The notes under the pieces were generated by a model. It worked only from the letters and a program-made list of their open reading frames with translations, made no database searches and had not been told where the DNA came from. A program made the position numbers and the translations under genes. From Ramlibacter sp. (GTDB taxonomy: Bacteria; Pseudomonadota; Gammaproteobacteria; Burkholderiales; Burkholderiaceae_C): a stretch of DNA of 5,352 nt. Shown piece by piece: positions 1 to 5,352 of the stretch; position 1 is the first letter of the stretch; every line of letters begins with the position of its first letter. The stretch lies in the NCBI GenBank assembly GCA_023701085.1, contig JAMPXR010000204.1, forward strand, positions 1 through 5,352, given 5' to 3'.

Positions 1-1
1 C

Positions 2-124
2 AATCCGGCCGGATTCTCGATCCTTCGACGTCACTTCGACGATCAGGCGATCCACCCGCTGGGGCTGTTCCTTGCCGCCCTGCCGCCCACGCTCACCGCG
101 ATCGCGGCATTCCGGCTGCTATGA
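2..124 (+). CDS. C-terminal end of a polytopic membrane protein, possibly a putative Na+/H+ antiporter (5' truncated by window edge)
   Basis: Only the last 40 codons are present, ending at TGA 122-124; the frame is open to the left edge. The visible peptide begins NPAGFSILRRHF, continues with a short polar stretch (DDQAIHP), and ends in a hydrophobic segment of about 20 residues (LGLFLAALPPTLTAIAAF) followed by RLL. This looks like the last transmembrane helix of a multi-span transporter. The NPAG segment followed by a final helix containing LPPT resembles, from memory, the C-terminus of the 'putative Na+/H+ antiporter' family; this is a weak recall and could not be tested. The stop codon runs directly into the Shine-Dalgarno sequence of the next small gene (TGAGGAGA), so the two are probably cotranscribed and coupled. 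That it is a real coding end is fairly secure from composition and context; the family is not. Confidence 0.5.
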   Translation, partial: NPAGFSILRRHFDDQAIHPLGLFLAALPPTLTAIAAFRLL

Positions 125-129
125 GGAGA
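125..129 (+). promoter_or_regulatory. Shine-Dalgarno site deciding the start of the small membrane ORF
   Basis: GGAGA follows directly on the TGA of the upstream gene. It is correctly spaced (6 nt from GGAG) for a GTG start at 135, but 12 nt from the in-frame ATG at 141. GTG 135 is therefore preferred, though ATG 141 cannot be excluded. Confidence 0.5.
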
Positions 130-134
130 ACGCT

Positions 135-275
135 GTGCTGATGCAATGGTTTGGGGAGCTCGCGGCCTGGTGGAGCCATCTGCCCAGGGAGATGGCGTTT
201 TTCTTTTCGCTGCCTTTCCTGGTGGCCGCGACCGCGCTCGTGGCGCACGGATTCAGGCGTTCCAAGCGGCATTGA
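135..275 (+). CDS. Small single-span membrane protein, function unknown
   Basis: This is a 46-residue protein if the GTG at 135 is used (44 residues from ATG 141). It starts 10 bp after the preceding membrane-protein gene. The N-terminal third is amphipathic and tryptophan-rich (MQWFGELAAWWSHLPRE). One hydrophobic segment follows (about residues 21-40, FFFSLPFLVAATALVAHGF). The C-terminus is strongly basic (RRSKRH), so the positive-inside rule predicts a cytoplasmic C-terminus. I do not recognise the family. The tight coupling suggests an accessory small subunit or stabiliser of the upstream transporter; this is inference from position only. Its composition and good ribosome site support a real gene, but a 46-codon ORF in GC-rich DNA carries some risk of being spurious. 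Confidence 0.5.
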   Translation: MLMQWFGELAAWWSHLPREMAFFFSLPFLVAATALVAHGFRRSKRH

Positions 276-283
276 ACGACGCC

Positions 284-305
284 GGGCCGGCTGCGGCGCC
301 GGCCC
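284..305 (+). terminator. GC-rich hairpin after the small membrane ORF, possible terminator without a T-tract
   Basis: The perfect 8-bp inverted repeat GGGCCGGC (284-291) / GCCGGCCC (298-305) encloses the 6-base loop TGCGGC. It begins 8 bp after the stop at 275. No run of T follows on the plus strand, so it is not a classical intrinsic terminator. It could act as a weak terminator, an mRNA 3' stabiliser, or be chance in GC-rich sequence. The rest of the 276-405 gap shows no clear promoter. Confidence 0.35.
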
Positions 306-405
306 ACGGGTGCGACCGGCTCCCCTGCGCTGCATCAAGCGTGGGCGTCCACGTCACGGCGATAATCGGATCACGGTCGCGCGGCTGGCGAACGGCCGCT
401 GTTTC

Positions 406-1218
406 ATGTCTGCCGAATTCGAACTTTTTGCCGGCCTCGCGCTTCTGGGTATTGGCACCGGATTTCTCGCCGGGCTGATCGGCATCGGAGGCGGGATGCT
501 GCTGGTGCCCTTTCTCACCCTGATCCTGTCGGGCCGCGGCGTGAGCGCGGACCTGTCGGTCAAGATGGCGATCGCCACGTCCATGGCGACCATCATGTTC
601 ACCTCGATCTCCAGCGTGAGGGCCCATCACCAACGCGGCGCCGTGCGCTGGGACATCGTTCGCGGCATGGCGCCCGGAACCGTGCTCGGCGGCCTGCTGG
701 CCAGCCTGGGCGTGTTCGCTATCCTCAAAGGGACCCTGCTGGCCCTGGTCTTCGCGGCCTTCGTGACCTTCTCGGCCAGCCAGATGATCCTGGACAAGAA
801 GCCGCGCGCCAGCCGGCAGATGCCCGGCGCGATCGGACAGCTCGGTGCCGGCGGGTTCATCGGCTTCCTGTCCGGCCTCGTCGGGGCCGGCGGGGGCTTC
901 ATCAGCGTCCCCTTCATGACCTGGTGCAACGTATCCATCCACAACGCGGTCGCCACCTCCGCGGCGCTGGGTTTCCCGATCGCGCTCGCGAACGTGGTGG
1001 GCTATGTGGTCGCGGGCCCAAAGGCCGCCGGCTTGCCGGCGGGCGCCTTCGGCTATATCTGGACCCCGGCCCTGGCCGTGATCGCGGCGGGCAGCGTGCT
1101 CACGGCGCCGCTGGGCGCCCGCGTCGCCCACGCCTGGCCGGTACGCAGGCTCAAGCAGGTGTTCAGCGGCATGCTGTTCGTGCTGGCCGGCTACATGTTC
1201 TACAAGGGCATTCGCTGA
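406..1218 (+). CDS. Sulfite exporter TauE/SafE family membrane permease
   Basis: The 270-residue protein matches the usual length of TauE/SafE (PF01925-type) permeases, which have two homologous halves of about four helices each. Both halves show the glycine-rich signature: GLIGIGGGMLLVP at residues 23-35 and GLVGAGGGFISVP at 157-169. The segment SVKMAIATSMATIMFTSISS (51-70) is the typical conserved helix after the first signature, with its counterpart HNAVATSAALGFPIALANVV at 179-198. The protein ends in a last helix (FSGMLFVLAGYMFY) and KGIR. Family members move small anions such as sulfite, sulfoacetate or other organosulfur compounds across the inner membrane; the substrate cannot be read here. 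ATG 406 is chosen because hydrophobic sequence starts just after it. The frame is open further upstream with an in-frame GTG at 310, but that extension is arginine-rich and unlike the family. There is no convincing Shine-Dalgarno before 406. It is convergent with the benzoyl-CoA reductase operon. Confidence 0.9.
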   Translation: MSAEFELFAGLALLGIGTGFLAGLIGIGGGMLLVPFLTLILSGRGVSADLSVKMAIATSMATIMFTSISSVRAHHQRGAVRWDIVRGMAPGTVLGGLLASLGVFAILKGTLLALVFAAFVTFSASQMILDKKPRASRQMPGAIGQLGAGGFIGFLSGLVGAGGGFISVPFMTWCNVSIHNAVATSAALGFPIALANVVGYVVAGPKAAGLPAGAFGYIWTPALAVIAAGSVLTAPLGARVAHAWPVRRLKQVFSGMLFVLAGYMFYKGIR

Positions 1219-1231
1219 GGAGCGGCGCCCA

Positions 1232-1254
1232 TAGCGGCAGGCCGGATGCCGCTA
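1232..1254. terminator. Inverted repeat between convergent transcription units, candidate bidirectional terminator
   Basis: A perfect 8-bp inverted repeat, TAGCGGCA (1232-1239) / TGCCGCTA (1247-1254), encloses a 7-base loop. It starts 14 bp after the permease stop, and its right arm contains the TAG stop of the minus-strand crotonase fragment. Its place between convergent genes fits a shared terminator. There is no T-tract on either side, so intrinsic termination is not assured. Confidence 0.45.
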
Positions 1255-1425
1255 CGCGCCGCGGAACTCCGGTGGCCCGCGCTCGGCGAAGGCCTTGAAG
1301 CCTTCCTTGCGTTCCTCGGTGTCACGCGGCACGCCCCACAGCAGAAGCGAGAACAGGATGCCGTGTTCGACCGGCATGTCCTGCCCCACCGCGGCGGCCG
1401 GGCTCGACCACGTCGCCCTCCGCCA
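1252..1425 (-). pseudogene. Remnant of a crotonase (enoyl-CoA hydratase/isomerase) family gene, C-terminal end only
   Basis: Read on the minus strand, the segment ends at TAG (1252-1254) and encodes MPVEHGILFSLLLWGV, then PRDTEERKEGFKAF, then AERGPPEFRGA. The pattern of a helix, then (S/T)-E-(E/D)-R-x-E-G-x-x-A-F-x-E-(K/R)-x-P-P-x-F, then stop is the characteristic C-terminus of crotonase-family enoyl-CoA hydratases. About 200 residues of the normal 260, including the CoA-binding and oxyanion-hole regions, are absent. In frame, the sequence meets a TGA at 1426-1428. The adjacent frame reads LMAEGDVVEPG, so a frameshift or deletion junction around 1385-1430 is likely. It sits downstream of the ferredoxin gene in the same direction, with no good start or ribosome site. 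Crotonase relatives work in benzoyl-CoA and pimeloyl-CoA degradation, but which one this came from cannot be said. It is unlikely to make a functional protein. Confidence 0.65.
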
Positions 1426-1434
1426 TCAGGGGCG

Positions 1435-1456
1435 CCGCGCCGGCCGCCCGGCGCGG
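1435..1456 (-). terminator. Strong GC hairpin just after the ferredoxin gene, candidate operon-end terminator
   Basis: A perfect 9-bp stem, CCGCGCCGG (1435-1443) / CCGGCGCGG (1448-1456), has a 4-base loop and begins 9 bp past the ferredoxin stop in the direction of transcription. No T-tract follows on the minus strand. It may terminate imperfectly, protect the mRNA 3' end, or pause polymerase. Its position at the end of the intact operon supports a functional role. Confidence 0.45.
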
Positions 1457-1465
1457 GTTGTTGCG

Positions 1466-1711
1466 TCAGCCGTGCAGGGACTCGTACTTCGCCTGCAATT
1501 CCTCGGGCGTCTCGGCGAAGTCGGGGTTGGGGACGATGCATTCGGCCGGGCAGACCAGCTTGCACTGCGGCTCGTCCTCGGCACCCACGCATTCGGTGCA
1601 TTTCAGCGGATCGATGATGTAGATCACGTCGCCGACGCTGATCGCTTCGTTCGGGCAGACCGGCTTGCAAGCGTCGCAAGCGGTGCAGTCGTCTGTGATG
1701 AGCAATGCCAT
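1466..1711 (-). CDS. fdx: Alvin-type 2[4Fe-4S] ferredoxin, electron donor to benzoyl-CoA reductase
   Basis: The 81-residue protein has two cluster-binding motifs. The first is C9-x2-C12-x2-C15-x3-C19-P. The second is C38-x2-C41-x8-C50-x3-C54-P, with the 8-residue loop VGAEDEPQ between its second and third cysteines. It also has a ninth cysteine (C58, in CPAEC) and a C-terminal helical extension of about 20 residues (TPEELQAKYESL). The long loop and C-terminal extension define the Allochromatium vinosum (Alvin) type, whose clusters have very low and unequal potentials. In Thauera such a ferredoxin passes electrons from 2-oxoglutarate:ferredoxin oxidoreductase to benzoyl-CoA reductase; that role is from family knowledge and fits the operon position here. 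The start ATG at 1709-1711 has AGGAG at 1721-1725 (9-nt spacing). It is the last intact gene of the operon, 25 bp after bcrD. Confidence 0.93.
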   Translation of the reverse strand: MALLITDDCTACDACKPVCPNEAISVGDVIYIIDPLKCTECVGAEDEPQCKLVCPAECIVPNPDFAETPEELQAKYESLHG

Positions 1712-1736
1712 GGTGTCTCTCTCCTGTACCTCGAGT

Positions 1737-2573
1737 TTAAGCCGCCGCGCCTTCGAGTTCCTGCAGCCGCTCGTGCCGGAACGCGCCCCACAACGCCGCG
1801 CCGATGGCGCCGGCATAGATCGAATCCGGGTGGTTGGTCGCATTGACCGTCACCTTCTCCGCCAGCATTTCCTCCTGGATCGCCGCCAGCAAGCCGGTGT
1901 CCAGCGCCAGGCCGCCGGTCAGCAGCGCCGTGCCGGTCTTGATGCCCGTGACCTTGAGCAGCTTGACGATGCGCGAGGCCATCGACAGGTGGATGCCCTT
2001 GAGGATGTCCGGCGTGGAGATGCCGCGGCTGACCATGTTGATCACGTCGGTCTCGGCCAGCACGGCGCAGATCGAGCTGACCTTCTCCGGGTCCTTGGCG
2101 CCGCGCGAGAGTTCGCCGATCTCCTCCACCGCCACGCCGAGGTAGCGGGCGATGTTCTCCAGGAACTGACCCGAGCCCGAGGCGCACTGGCTGGTCATCT
2201 TGTACGCCAGCACCTTGCCGCGCTCGTCGACGTAGATCGCGCGGCCGTTCAGGGCGCCGATGTCGACCACGGCGCTGATGCCGGGATGCAGGAACACGCC
2301 GCCGCGCGCGTGCGTGGTCATGGAGTAGAAGTGGCCGGTCGCGAACTTCACGTTCTCGCCTTCGCCGGTGGTCGCGATGTAGTCGACCTCGTCCGGCGAG
2401 ATGCCGGCCTCGGCCAGCACGGCGTCGCGGCCTTCTTCGGCCAGCGTCATGGGGTCGCGCCGCCGGATGCGGTCGCAGCGCTTGGCCAGCCAGACGGGCT
2501 TGTCATCCTCCACCCGGAACAGGGTGCTCTTGACGGCTCCGGAGCCGATGTCGATACCGATCGTGATGGTCAT
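1737..2573 (-). CDS. bcrD: Benzoyl-CoA reductase subunit D (delta), ATPase/activator type
   Basis: The 278-residue protein belongs to the BcrAD/BadFG ATPase family (ASKHA fold, as in 2-hydroxyacyl-CoA dehydratase activators). Visible motifs are the first phosphate loop [13 protein letters not shown] (6-18), [11 protein letters not shown] (103-113), [11 protein letters not shown] (129-139), [14 protein letters not shown] (166-179) and LTGGLALD (218-225). Cys130 and Cys169 are the expected ligands for the [4Fe-4S] cluster shared between BcrA and BcrD. With BcrA it hydrolyses ATP to drive electrons onto the BcrBC module. The start ATG (2571-2573) overlaps the bcrA stop by four bases (ATGA), with GAGG at 2582-2585 (8-nt spacing) inside the end of bcrA. 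This implies translational coupling. The reading frame continues upstream through bcrA in this direction, but the family N-terminus ([12 protein letters not shown]) fixes the start. The second motif lacks the Q and D found in BcrA's DIGGQD. Confidence 0.95.
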   Translation of the reverse strand: MTITIGIDIGSGAVKSTLFRVEDDKPVWLAKRCDRIRRRDPMTLAEEGRDAVLAEAGISPDEVDYIATTGEGENVKFATGHFYSMTTHARGGVFLHPGISAVVDIGALNGRAIYVDERGKVLAYKMTSQCASGSGQFLENIARYLGVAVEEIGELSRGAKDPEKVSSICAVLAETDVINMVSRGISTPDILKGIHLSMASRIVKLLKVTGIKTGTALLTGGLALDTGLLAAIQEEMLAEKVTVNATNHPDSIYAGAIGAALWGAFRHERLQELEGAAA

Positions 2574-3916
2574 GCTGTCACCCTCGCTTCTGCTGTCTTG
2601 CCCTCTTGCTCCACGGCGCGCCACGCGAAGGTGGCGCCACCGAGCGCGCCTGTGTAGATCGAATCCGGGTCGATGTTGAGCTGCACCTCGCCGTAGTTTT
2701 CCTTCACCAGTTCCTTCAGCGACTTGACCGCGGCCTCGTTCTTGGCCACGCCGCCGGTGAACGTGAACTGGTCGCGCACCCCGCCCGAGCGCGCCAGGAT
2801 CGACATGGCGCGCAGGATGATGGAGCGGTGCAGGCCGGCCATGATGTCCTCGCGCTTGTCGCCCAGGGAGAGGCGGTCGCGCAGTTCGGCGCCGGCGAAC
2901 ACGGTGCAGGTGGAGTTGATGCGGATGGTCTTGGTCGACTTCATGGCCATCGGGCCGAGCTCGTGCAGGCCCATGTTCATTTCGTCGGCGATGTAGCCCA
3001 GGTAGCGCCCGCACCCGGCGGCGCAGCGGTCGTTCATCTGGAAACTCTCCACGATGCCGGCCGGGTCGACCTGGATCGCCTTGGTGTCCTGGCCGCCGAT
3101 GTCCAGCACCGTGGCCGTGCCGGGGTACATCACGTGGGCGCCCAGCCCGTGGCACAGGATCTCCGAGCGCACATGTTCCTTCGAGAACGGCAGGCGCGCG
3201 CGGCCGTAGCCGGTGCCCACGACGTAGGTCTCCTCCATCTCGGTGTCCAGCACGCCCTTGATCGGGGCTTCCACCTGCGCGCGTCGCGCCGCCGTCTCGG
3301 GCAGCTCGACGAAAGTGCGCTCCAGGGCGGACAGCAGGTGCCGGCGGATCGAGTCCGCGTAGACCCGGTTTTCGACCTCGATGATCGAGCGGTCGAACAC
3401 GTTGAGCAGGAAGTCGTAGCGCGTCCCGGCTTCCTTGGACACCGTCTCGCCGATCGCCAGGTACTGGCTGCCGGCGATGTCGCGGAAGAAGTCGCTCTTG
3501 CGCTTGGCGTCGGCCGTGAACAGCGATGGCGCGTCGTTCTTGATCCGGCGGAACACCTCGGTCAGCGTCTCGCCGACCGCGGCGGTGGCGTGGCCGAAAT
3601 TGGCCGAAGCCAGGCTGCGCTTACAGGTCTCCTCCAGGTCCGCGAGCTGCTCGAGGTACTGCTCGGAACGGAAGTCGCGTTCGAGCTGGCCGATGAAGGT
3701 GTCGAGCGATCCGTTCAGCGCGTTGGTGCTGCTCAGTGCCTGCCGGAACAGGAAGAAGCGGCCGTTGAGCAGCGCTTCCTGTTTGGCGATGGTTGCGGCC
3801 GTGTCGTAGTTGGAGCGCGAGTTGGTGATCCCGCGGCCGATGATGTTCTGGTGCTCGTCCATGACCACCGCCTTGGTGGTGGTCGATCCCAGGTCGATTC
3901 CGATAAAACAGCGCAT
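2570..3916 (-). CDS. bcrA: Benzoyl-CoA reductase subunit A (alpha), ATPase/electron activator
   Basis: This is a 448-residue BcrA/BadF-type subunit. The ASKHA ATPase motifs are [12 protein letters not shown] (6-17), [15 protein letters not shown] (270-284), [14 protein letters not shown] (294-307) and [12 protein letters not shown] (386-397). Cys298, and Cys337 in [12 protein letters not shown], are the expected cluster ligands; Cys302 is an extra cysteine near the first. A segment of roughly 180 residues (about 45-230) with no counterpart in the 260-residue dehydratase activators lies between the first motif and the rest. It is typical of the long Thauera/Rhodopseudomonas alpha subunits and distinguishes this from the shorter Azoarcus BzdP. 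BcrA pairs with BcrD; each ATP-driven electron transfer feeds the ring reduction in BcrBC, in the cytoplasm. The ATG at 3914-3916 has AAGGAG at 3925-3930, 8 nt upstream. This site begins within the TGA of bcrB, so reinitiation is likely. Confidence 0.96.
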   Translation of the reverse strand: MRCFIGIDLGSTTTKAVVMDEHQNIIGRGITNSRSNYDTAATIAKQEALLNGRFFLFRQALSSTNALNGSLDTFIGQLERDFRSEQYLEQLADLEETCKRSLASANFGHATAAVGETLTEVFRRIKNDAPSLFTADAKRKSDFFRDIAGSQYLAIGETVSKEAGTRYDFLLNVFDRSIIEVENRVYADSIRRHLLSALERTFVELPETAARRAQVEAPIKGVLDTEMEETYVVGTGYGRARLPFSKEHVRSEILCHGLGAHVMYPGTATVLDIGGQDTKAIQVDPAGIVESFQMNDRCAAGCGRYLGYIADEMNMGLHELGPMAMKSTKTIRINSTCTVFAGAELRDRLSLGDKREDIMAGLHRSIILRAMSILARSGGVRDQFTFTGGVAKNEAAVKSLKELVKENYGEVQLNIDPDSIYTGALGGATFAWRAVEQEGKTAEARVTA

Positions 3917-3924
3917 GTTGGCGT

Positions 3925-3930
3925 CTCCTT
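3925..3930 (-). promoter_or_regulatory. Ribosome binding site of bcrA fused to the bcrB stop
   Basis: On the minus strand the sequence TGAAGGAG joins the bcrB stop to a near-perfect AAGGAG, 8 nt from the bcrA ATG. This is the strongest ribosome site in the operon. It allows terminating ribosomes to reload on bcrA, where the neighbouring bcrD and bcrB starts instead overlap the previous stop. Confidence 0.7.
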
Positions 3931-5249
3931 CAGTGCGCGCCGGTGAGGGCGGTGCGCTTTTGCTTGACCATCTGGAAGTAGCTCTCGAGCCGGTTCTTCA
4001 CGTTGGCCGCCGAGAAGTAGCGCGGATCGACCAGGTCGGTCTCGATGAACGCGGCGGGTTTGCCGGTGCGCTTTTCCACTTCGCGCAGGATCAGCAGCTG
4101 GCCGGCCGAGAAGCTGTTGCAGCTCTTGATCGAGTTGATCAGCAGGCCGTCGGCCTGGTACTCGTCGATGTACTTGCAGATCATGTCGATGCGCGAGGGC
4201 AGGTTCAGGTTGGTGTAGCAGCCCAGGCAGTAGTCGGCCAGCGACTCGAGCGGGTGCTCGGGATCGTGGCGGAAGCCGAAGTCGTACAGGCCGCCGACCT
4301 TCGCGTAAGTGGACGAGCACACCACCGCGCCTTCGTCGTAGAACATCTTCCAGAAGTCGCGGAAGTTGGTCCAGTTGGGCGGGCCCTCGACGATCAGGCG
4401 GTACTTCTCCTCGCCCATGTCGCCCTCCGGCGTGACCGGGCCCTTGCCTTCGCGGATGCGTTGCTCGATCTCCTCGCGCAGCATGCGGTAGTACGTGGTG
4501 GCCTCGGGCGTGCCGCGGAAGGCCGTGAAGATCGGGCCGATGTAGTACACCGCGCCGAAGTAGCCGTCGATGGGCGAGGGCCGGTTCTTGGCCGACTGCA
4601 GCACCTTGACCAGGTCCTCTTCGGCCTTGGCCGACTCGCGCATGTACTGGCGCAGGCGGTCGATGTCGAACTTGACGCCGGAAATGCGCTCCAGGGTCGG
4701 GATCACCGTTTCCTTGAGCTGCTTGACCACGTACTCGCGCATGTTCGGCGCGATCTTGCCTTCGCCCTGGTAGGGCACGTGCAGCATCACGGTCTCGCAG
4801 CCGTATTTGTGCCGGATCAGCTCGAACCACTTCATGAAGGTGAAGCAGCCGGTGTAGGACAGCAGCAGCACGTCGGGCTTGGGCAGCGGGTCGCCGGTCG
4901 GCCCGATTTCGCCGCCCATCATGGAGCCGAGATCGGCCTTCACATAAGTGCAGACGTCCTCGCTGTGGCCGTCACGCTCGGCGTCCATGATGAACTTGCC
5001 GGACTTCTTGCGCAGGCCGTTCTGCAGCGCGTTGGTCTCGGGCAGGCTGCGCGCGAGGTTGAAGCACATCAGCAGCTCGTTGAGGTTGCCCGGCACGAAG
5101 GTCGCGGCCACCTTGCGGCCTTCGCCATGCGCCTTGGCGAGGTCCATGTAGTTCGAGTTGATGAGGTCCTTCTGGTAATTCATCGCGTCGTCTTTGATGG
5201 CCACGGGCTTGGCCTTCTTGCTGACGGGCATCTGGATGGCGGTGTTCAT
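3930..5249 (-). CDS. bcrB: Benzoyl-CoA reductase subunit B (beta), substrate-binding module
   Basis: The 439-residue protein belongs to the 2-hydroxyglutaryl-CoA dehydratase D-component (HgdB/FldBC) superfamily, matching BcrB/BadE. Recognisable segments are [15 protein letters not shown] (51-65), [16 protein letters not shown] (128-143), [10 protein letters not shown] (155-164), [13 protein letters not shown] (339-351), [16 protein letters not shown] (369-384) and [20 protein letters not shown] (401-420). Nine cysteines are present (62, 100, 135, 151, 311, 341, 344, 358, 377). C135, C344 and C377 lie in the most family-like contexts and are candidates for cluster ligands; that assignment is inference. 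With BcrC it binds benzoyl-CoA and carries out the two-electron ring dearomatisation. The ATG at 5247-5249 overlaps the bcrC stop (ATGA), with GGAG at 5259-5262 (9-nt spacing). A GTG in frame at 5264 would add five residues but lacks a ribosome site. Confidence 0.96.
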   Translation of the reverse strand: MNTAIQMPVSKKAKPVAIKDDAMNYQKDLINSNYMDLAKAHGEGRKVAATFVPGNLNELLMCFNLARSLPETNALQNGLRKKSGKFIMDAERDGHSEDVCTYVKADLGSMMGGEIGPTGDPLPKPDVLLLSYTGCFTFMKWFELIRHKYGCETVMLHVPYQGEGKIAPNMREYVVKQLKETVIPTLERISGVKFDIDRLRQYMRESAKAEEDLVKVLQSAKNRPSPIDGYFGAVYYIGPIFTAFRGTPEATTYYRMLREEIEQRIREGKGPVTPEGDMGEEKYRLIVEGPPNWTNFRDFWKMFYDEGAVVCSSTYAKVGGLYDFGFRHDPEHPLESLADYCLGCYTNLNLPSRIDMICKYIDEYQADGLLINSIKSCNSFSAGQLLILREVEKRTGKPAAFIETDLVDPRYFSAANVKNRLESYFQMVKQKRTALTGAH

Positions 5250-5352
5250 TGCTTGACGCTCCACAACTTGATCGAATCGGCGAAAGTGCCGGACTGCTCG
5301 CGGATCGGGGCCATCTGCCCGGTGTTCTCCGCATACTTGAACGCGGTATAGG
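5246..5352 (-). CDS. bcrC: Benzoyl-CoA reductase subunit C (gamma), C-terminal end only (truncated by window edge)
   Basis: The last 34 codons of a gene enter from the right edge and end at TGA (5246-5248). The peptide contains YTAFKYAENTGQMAPIREQ, then [15 protein letters not shown]. The YAENTGQ...IREQ...TFADSIKLW ending matches what I recall of BcrC/BadD C-termini, and its place directly before bcrB is where bcrC sits in the Thauera-type order bcrC-B-A-D. The product is the second HgdB-like subunit, which partners BcrB in binding and reducing benzoyl-CoA. Its stop shares four bases with the bcrB start, implying coupled translation. The body of the gene and the operon promoter lie outside the window. 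Confidence 0.88.
   Translation of the reverse strand, partial: YTAFKYAENTGQMAPIREQSGTFADSIKLWSVKQ

Noticed and set aside
151..405. N-terminal extension of the TauE/SafE permease, including an in-frame GTG at 310
   Set aside because: The frame is open, but the peptide is Arg/Pro-rich, overlaps the small membrane ORF, has no ribosome site and does not fit the family's N-terminus, which begins with a hydrophobic helix soon after ATG 406.
253..1131. Minus-strand 292-codon frame opposite the permease
   Set aside because: Its translation is almost entirely H, R, G, D, E, A and Q, without hydrophobic cores or motifs; it is a shadow of the permease gene.
1252..1425. Assigning the crotonase remnant to oah (6-oxocyclohex-1-ene-1-carbonyl-CoA hydrolase)
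   Set aside because: The context is tempting, but the PPEFRGA-type tail is generic to enoyl-CoA hydratases and does not match what I recall of Oah C-termini, so no gene symbol is given.
1712..1843. Upstream extension of the ferredoxin frame into bcrD
   Set aside because: The added residues are unlike any ferredoxin, and the ATG at 1711 has a good AGGAG site in the 25-bp gap.
2574..3155. Upstream extension of bcrD through the bcrA coding region
   Set aside because: The frame lacks stops, but this is a shadow of bcrA. The ATPase family N-terminus and the ribosome site place the start at 2573.
2606..3946. Long plus-strand open frame (446 codons) opposite bcrA
   Set aside because: It is the antisense shadow of bcrA in GC-rich DNA. 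Its translation is a low-complexity mix of H, V, R, A, G and D without domains, while the opposite strand encodes a clear BcrA.
3810..5351. Long plus-strand open frame (513 codons) opposite bcrB and bcrC
   Set aside because: It is antisense to clear family members. Its product is repetitive in V, L, H, A and D with no recognisable motif, as expected from codon-position bias.

Overview
The window is a GC-rich bacterial sequence. It carries the downstream part of an ATP-dependent benzoyl-CoA reductase operon on the minus strand, facing a small group of membrane-protein genes on the plus strand. The reductase subunits are of the Thauera/Rhodopseudomonas (Bcr/Bad) type. The main sign is a long (448-residue) BcrA, where the Azoarcus Bzd type has a short alpha subunit. 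The enzyme type, the associated Alvin-type ferredoxin and the base composition suggest a facultatively anaerobic, aromatic-degrading proteobacterium. A denitrifying Rhodocyclales member such as Thauera is the best guess, but the genus is an inference.

Right part (minus strand, transcribed right to left): the 3' end of bcrC, then complete bcrB, bcrA, bcrD and a ferredoxin gene. bcrC/bcrB and bcrA/bcrD each overlap by four bases (stop and start share ATGA). bcrB/bcrA are 13 bp apart and bcrD/fdx 25 bp apart, and every start has a Shine-Dalgarno sequence. BcrA and BcrD form the ATP-hydrolysing electron-activation module. BcrB and BcrC form the module that binds benzoyl-CoA and reduces it to cyclohexa-1,5-diene-1-carbonyl-CoA. 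The ferredoxin is the expected low-potential electron donor. The promoter lies beyond the right edge.

Middle (about 1219-1465): a strong 9-bp-stem hairpin just after the ferredoxin stop, then a broken fragment encoding only the C-terminal end of a crotonase (enoyl-CoA hydratase/isomerase) family protein on the minus strand, then an 8-bp-stem hairpin between the convergent transcription units. This looks like a degraded edge of the catabolic cluster.

Left part (plus strand): the C-terminal 40 residues of a membrane protein, possibly a putative Na+/H+ antiporter. A 46-codon single-span membrane protein follows immediately, then a 130-bp gap with a GC-rich hairpin, then a complete TauE/SafE-family permease. 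Nothing in the sequence ties these to benzoyl-CoA metabolism.

I see no tRNA, rRNA, CRISPR array or insertion sequence. The window is mostly a known system. The points most worth a second look are the crotonase remnant and cluster edge, the small membrane ORF, and the unequal nucleotide-binding motifs of BcrA and BcrD.
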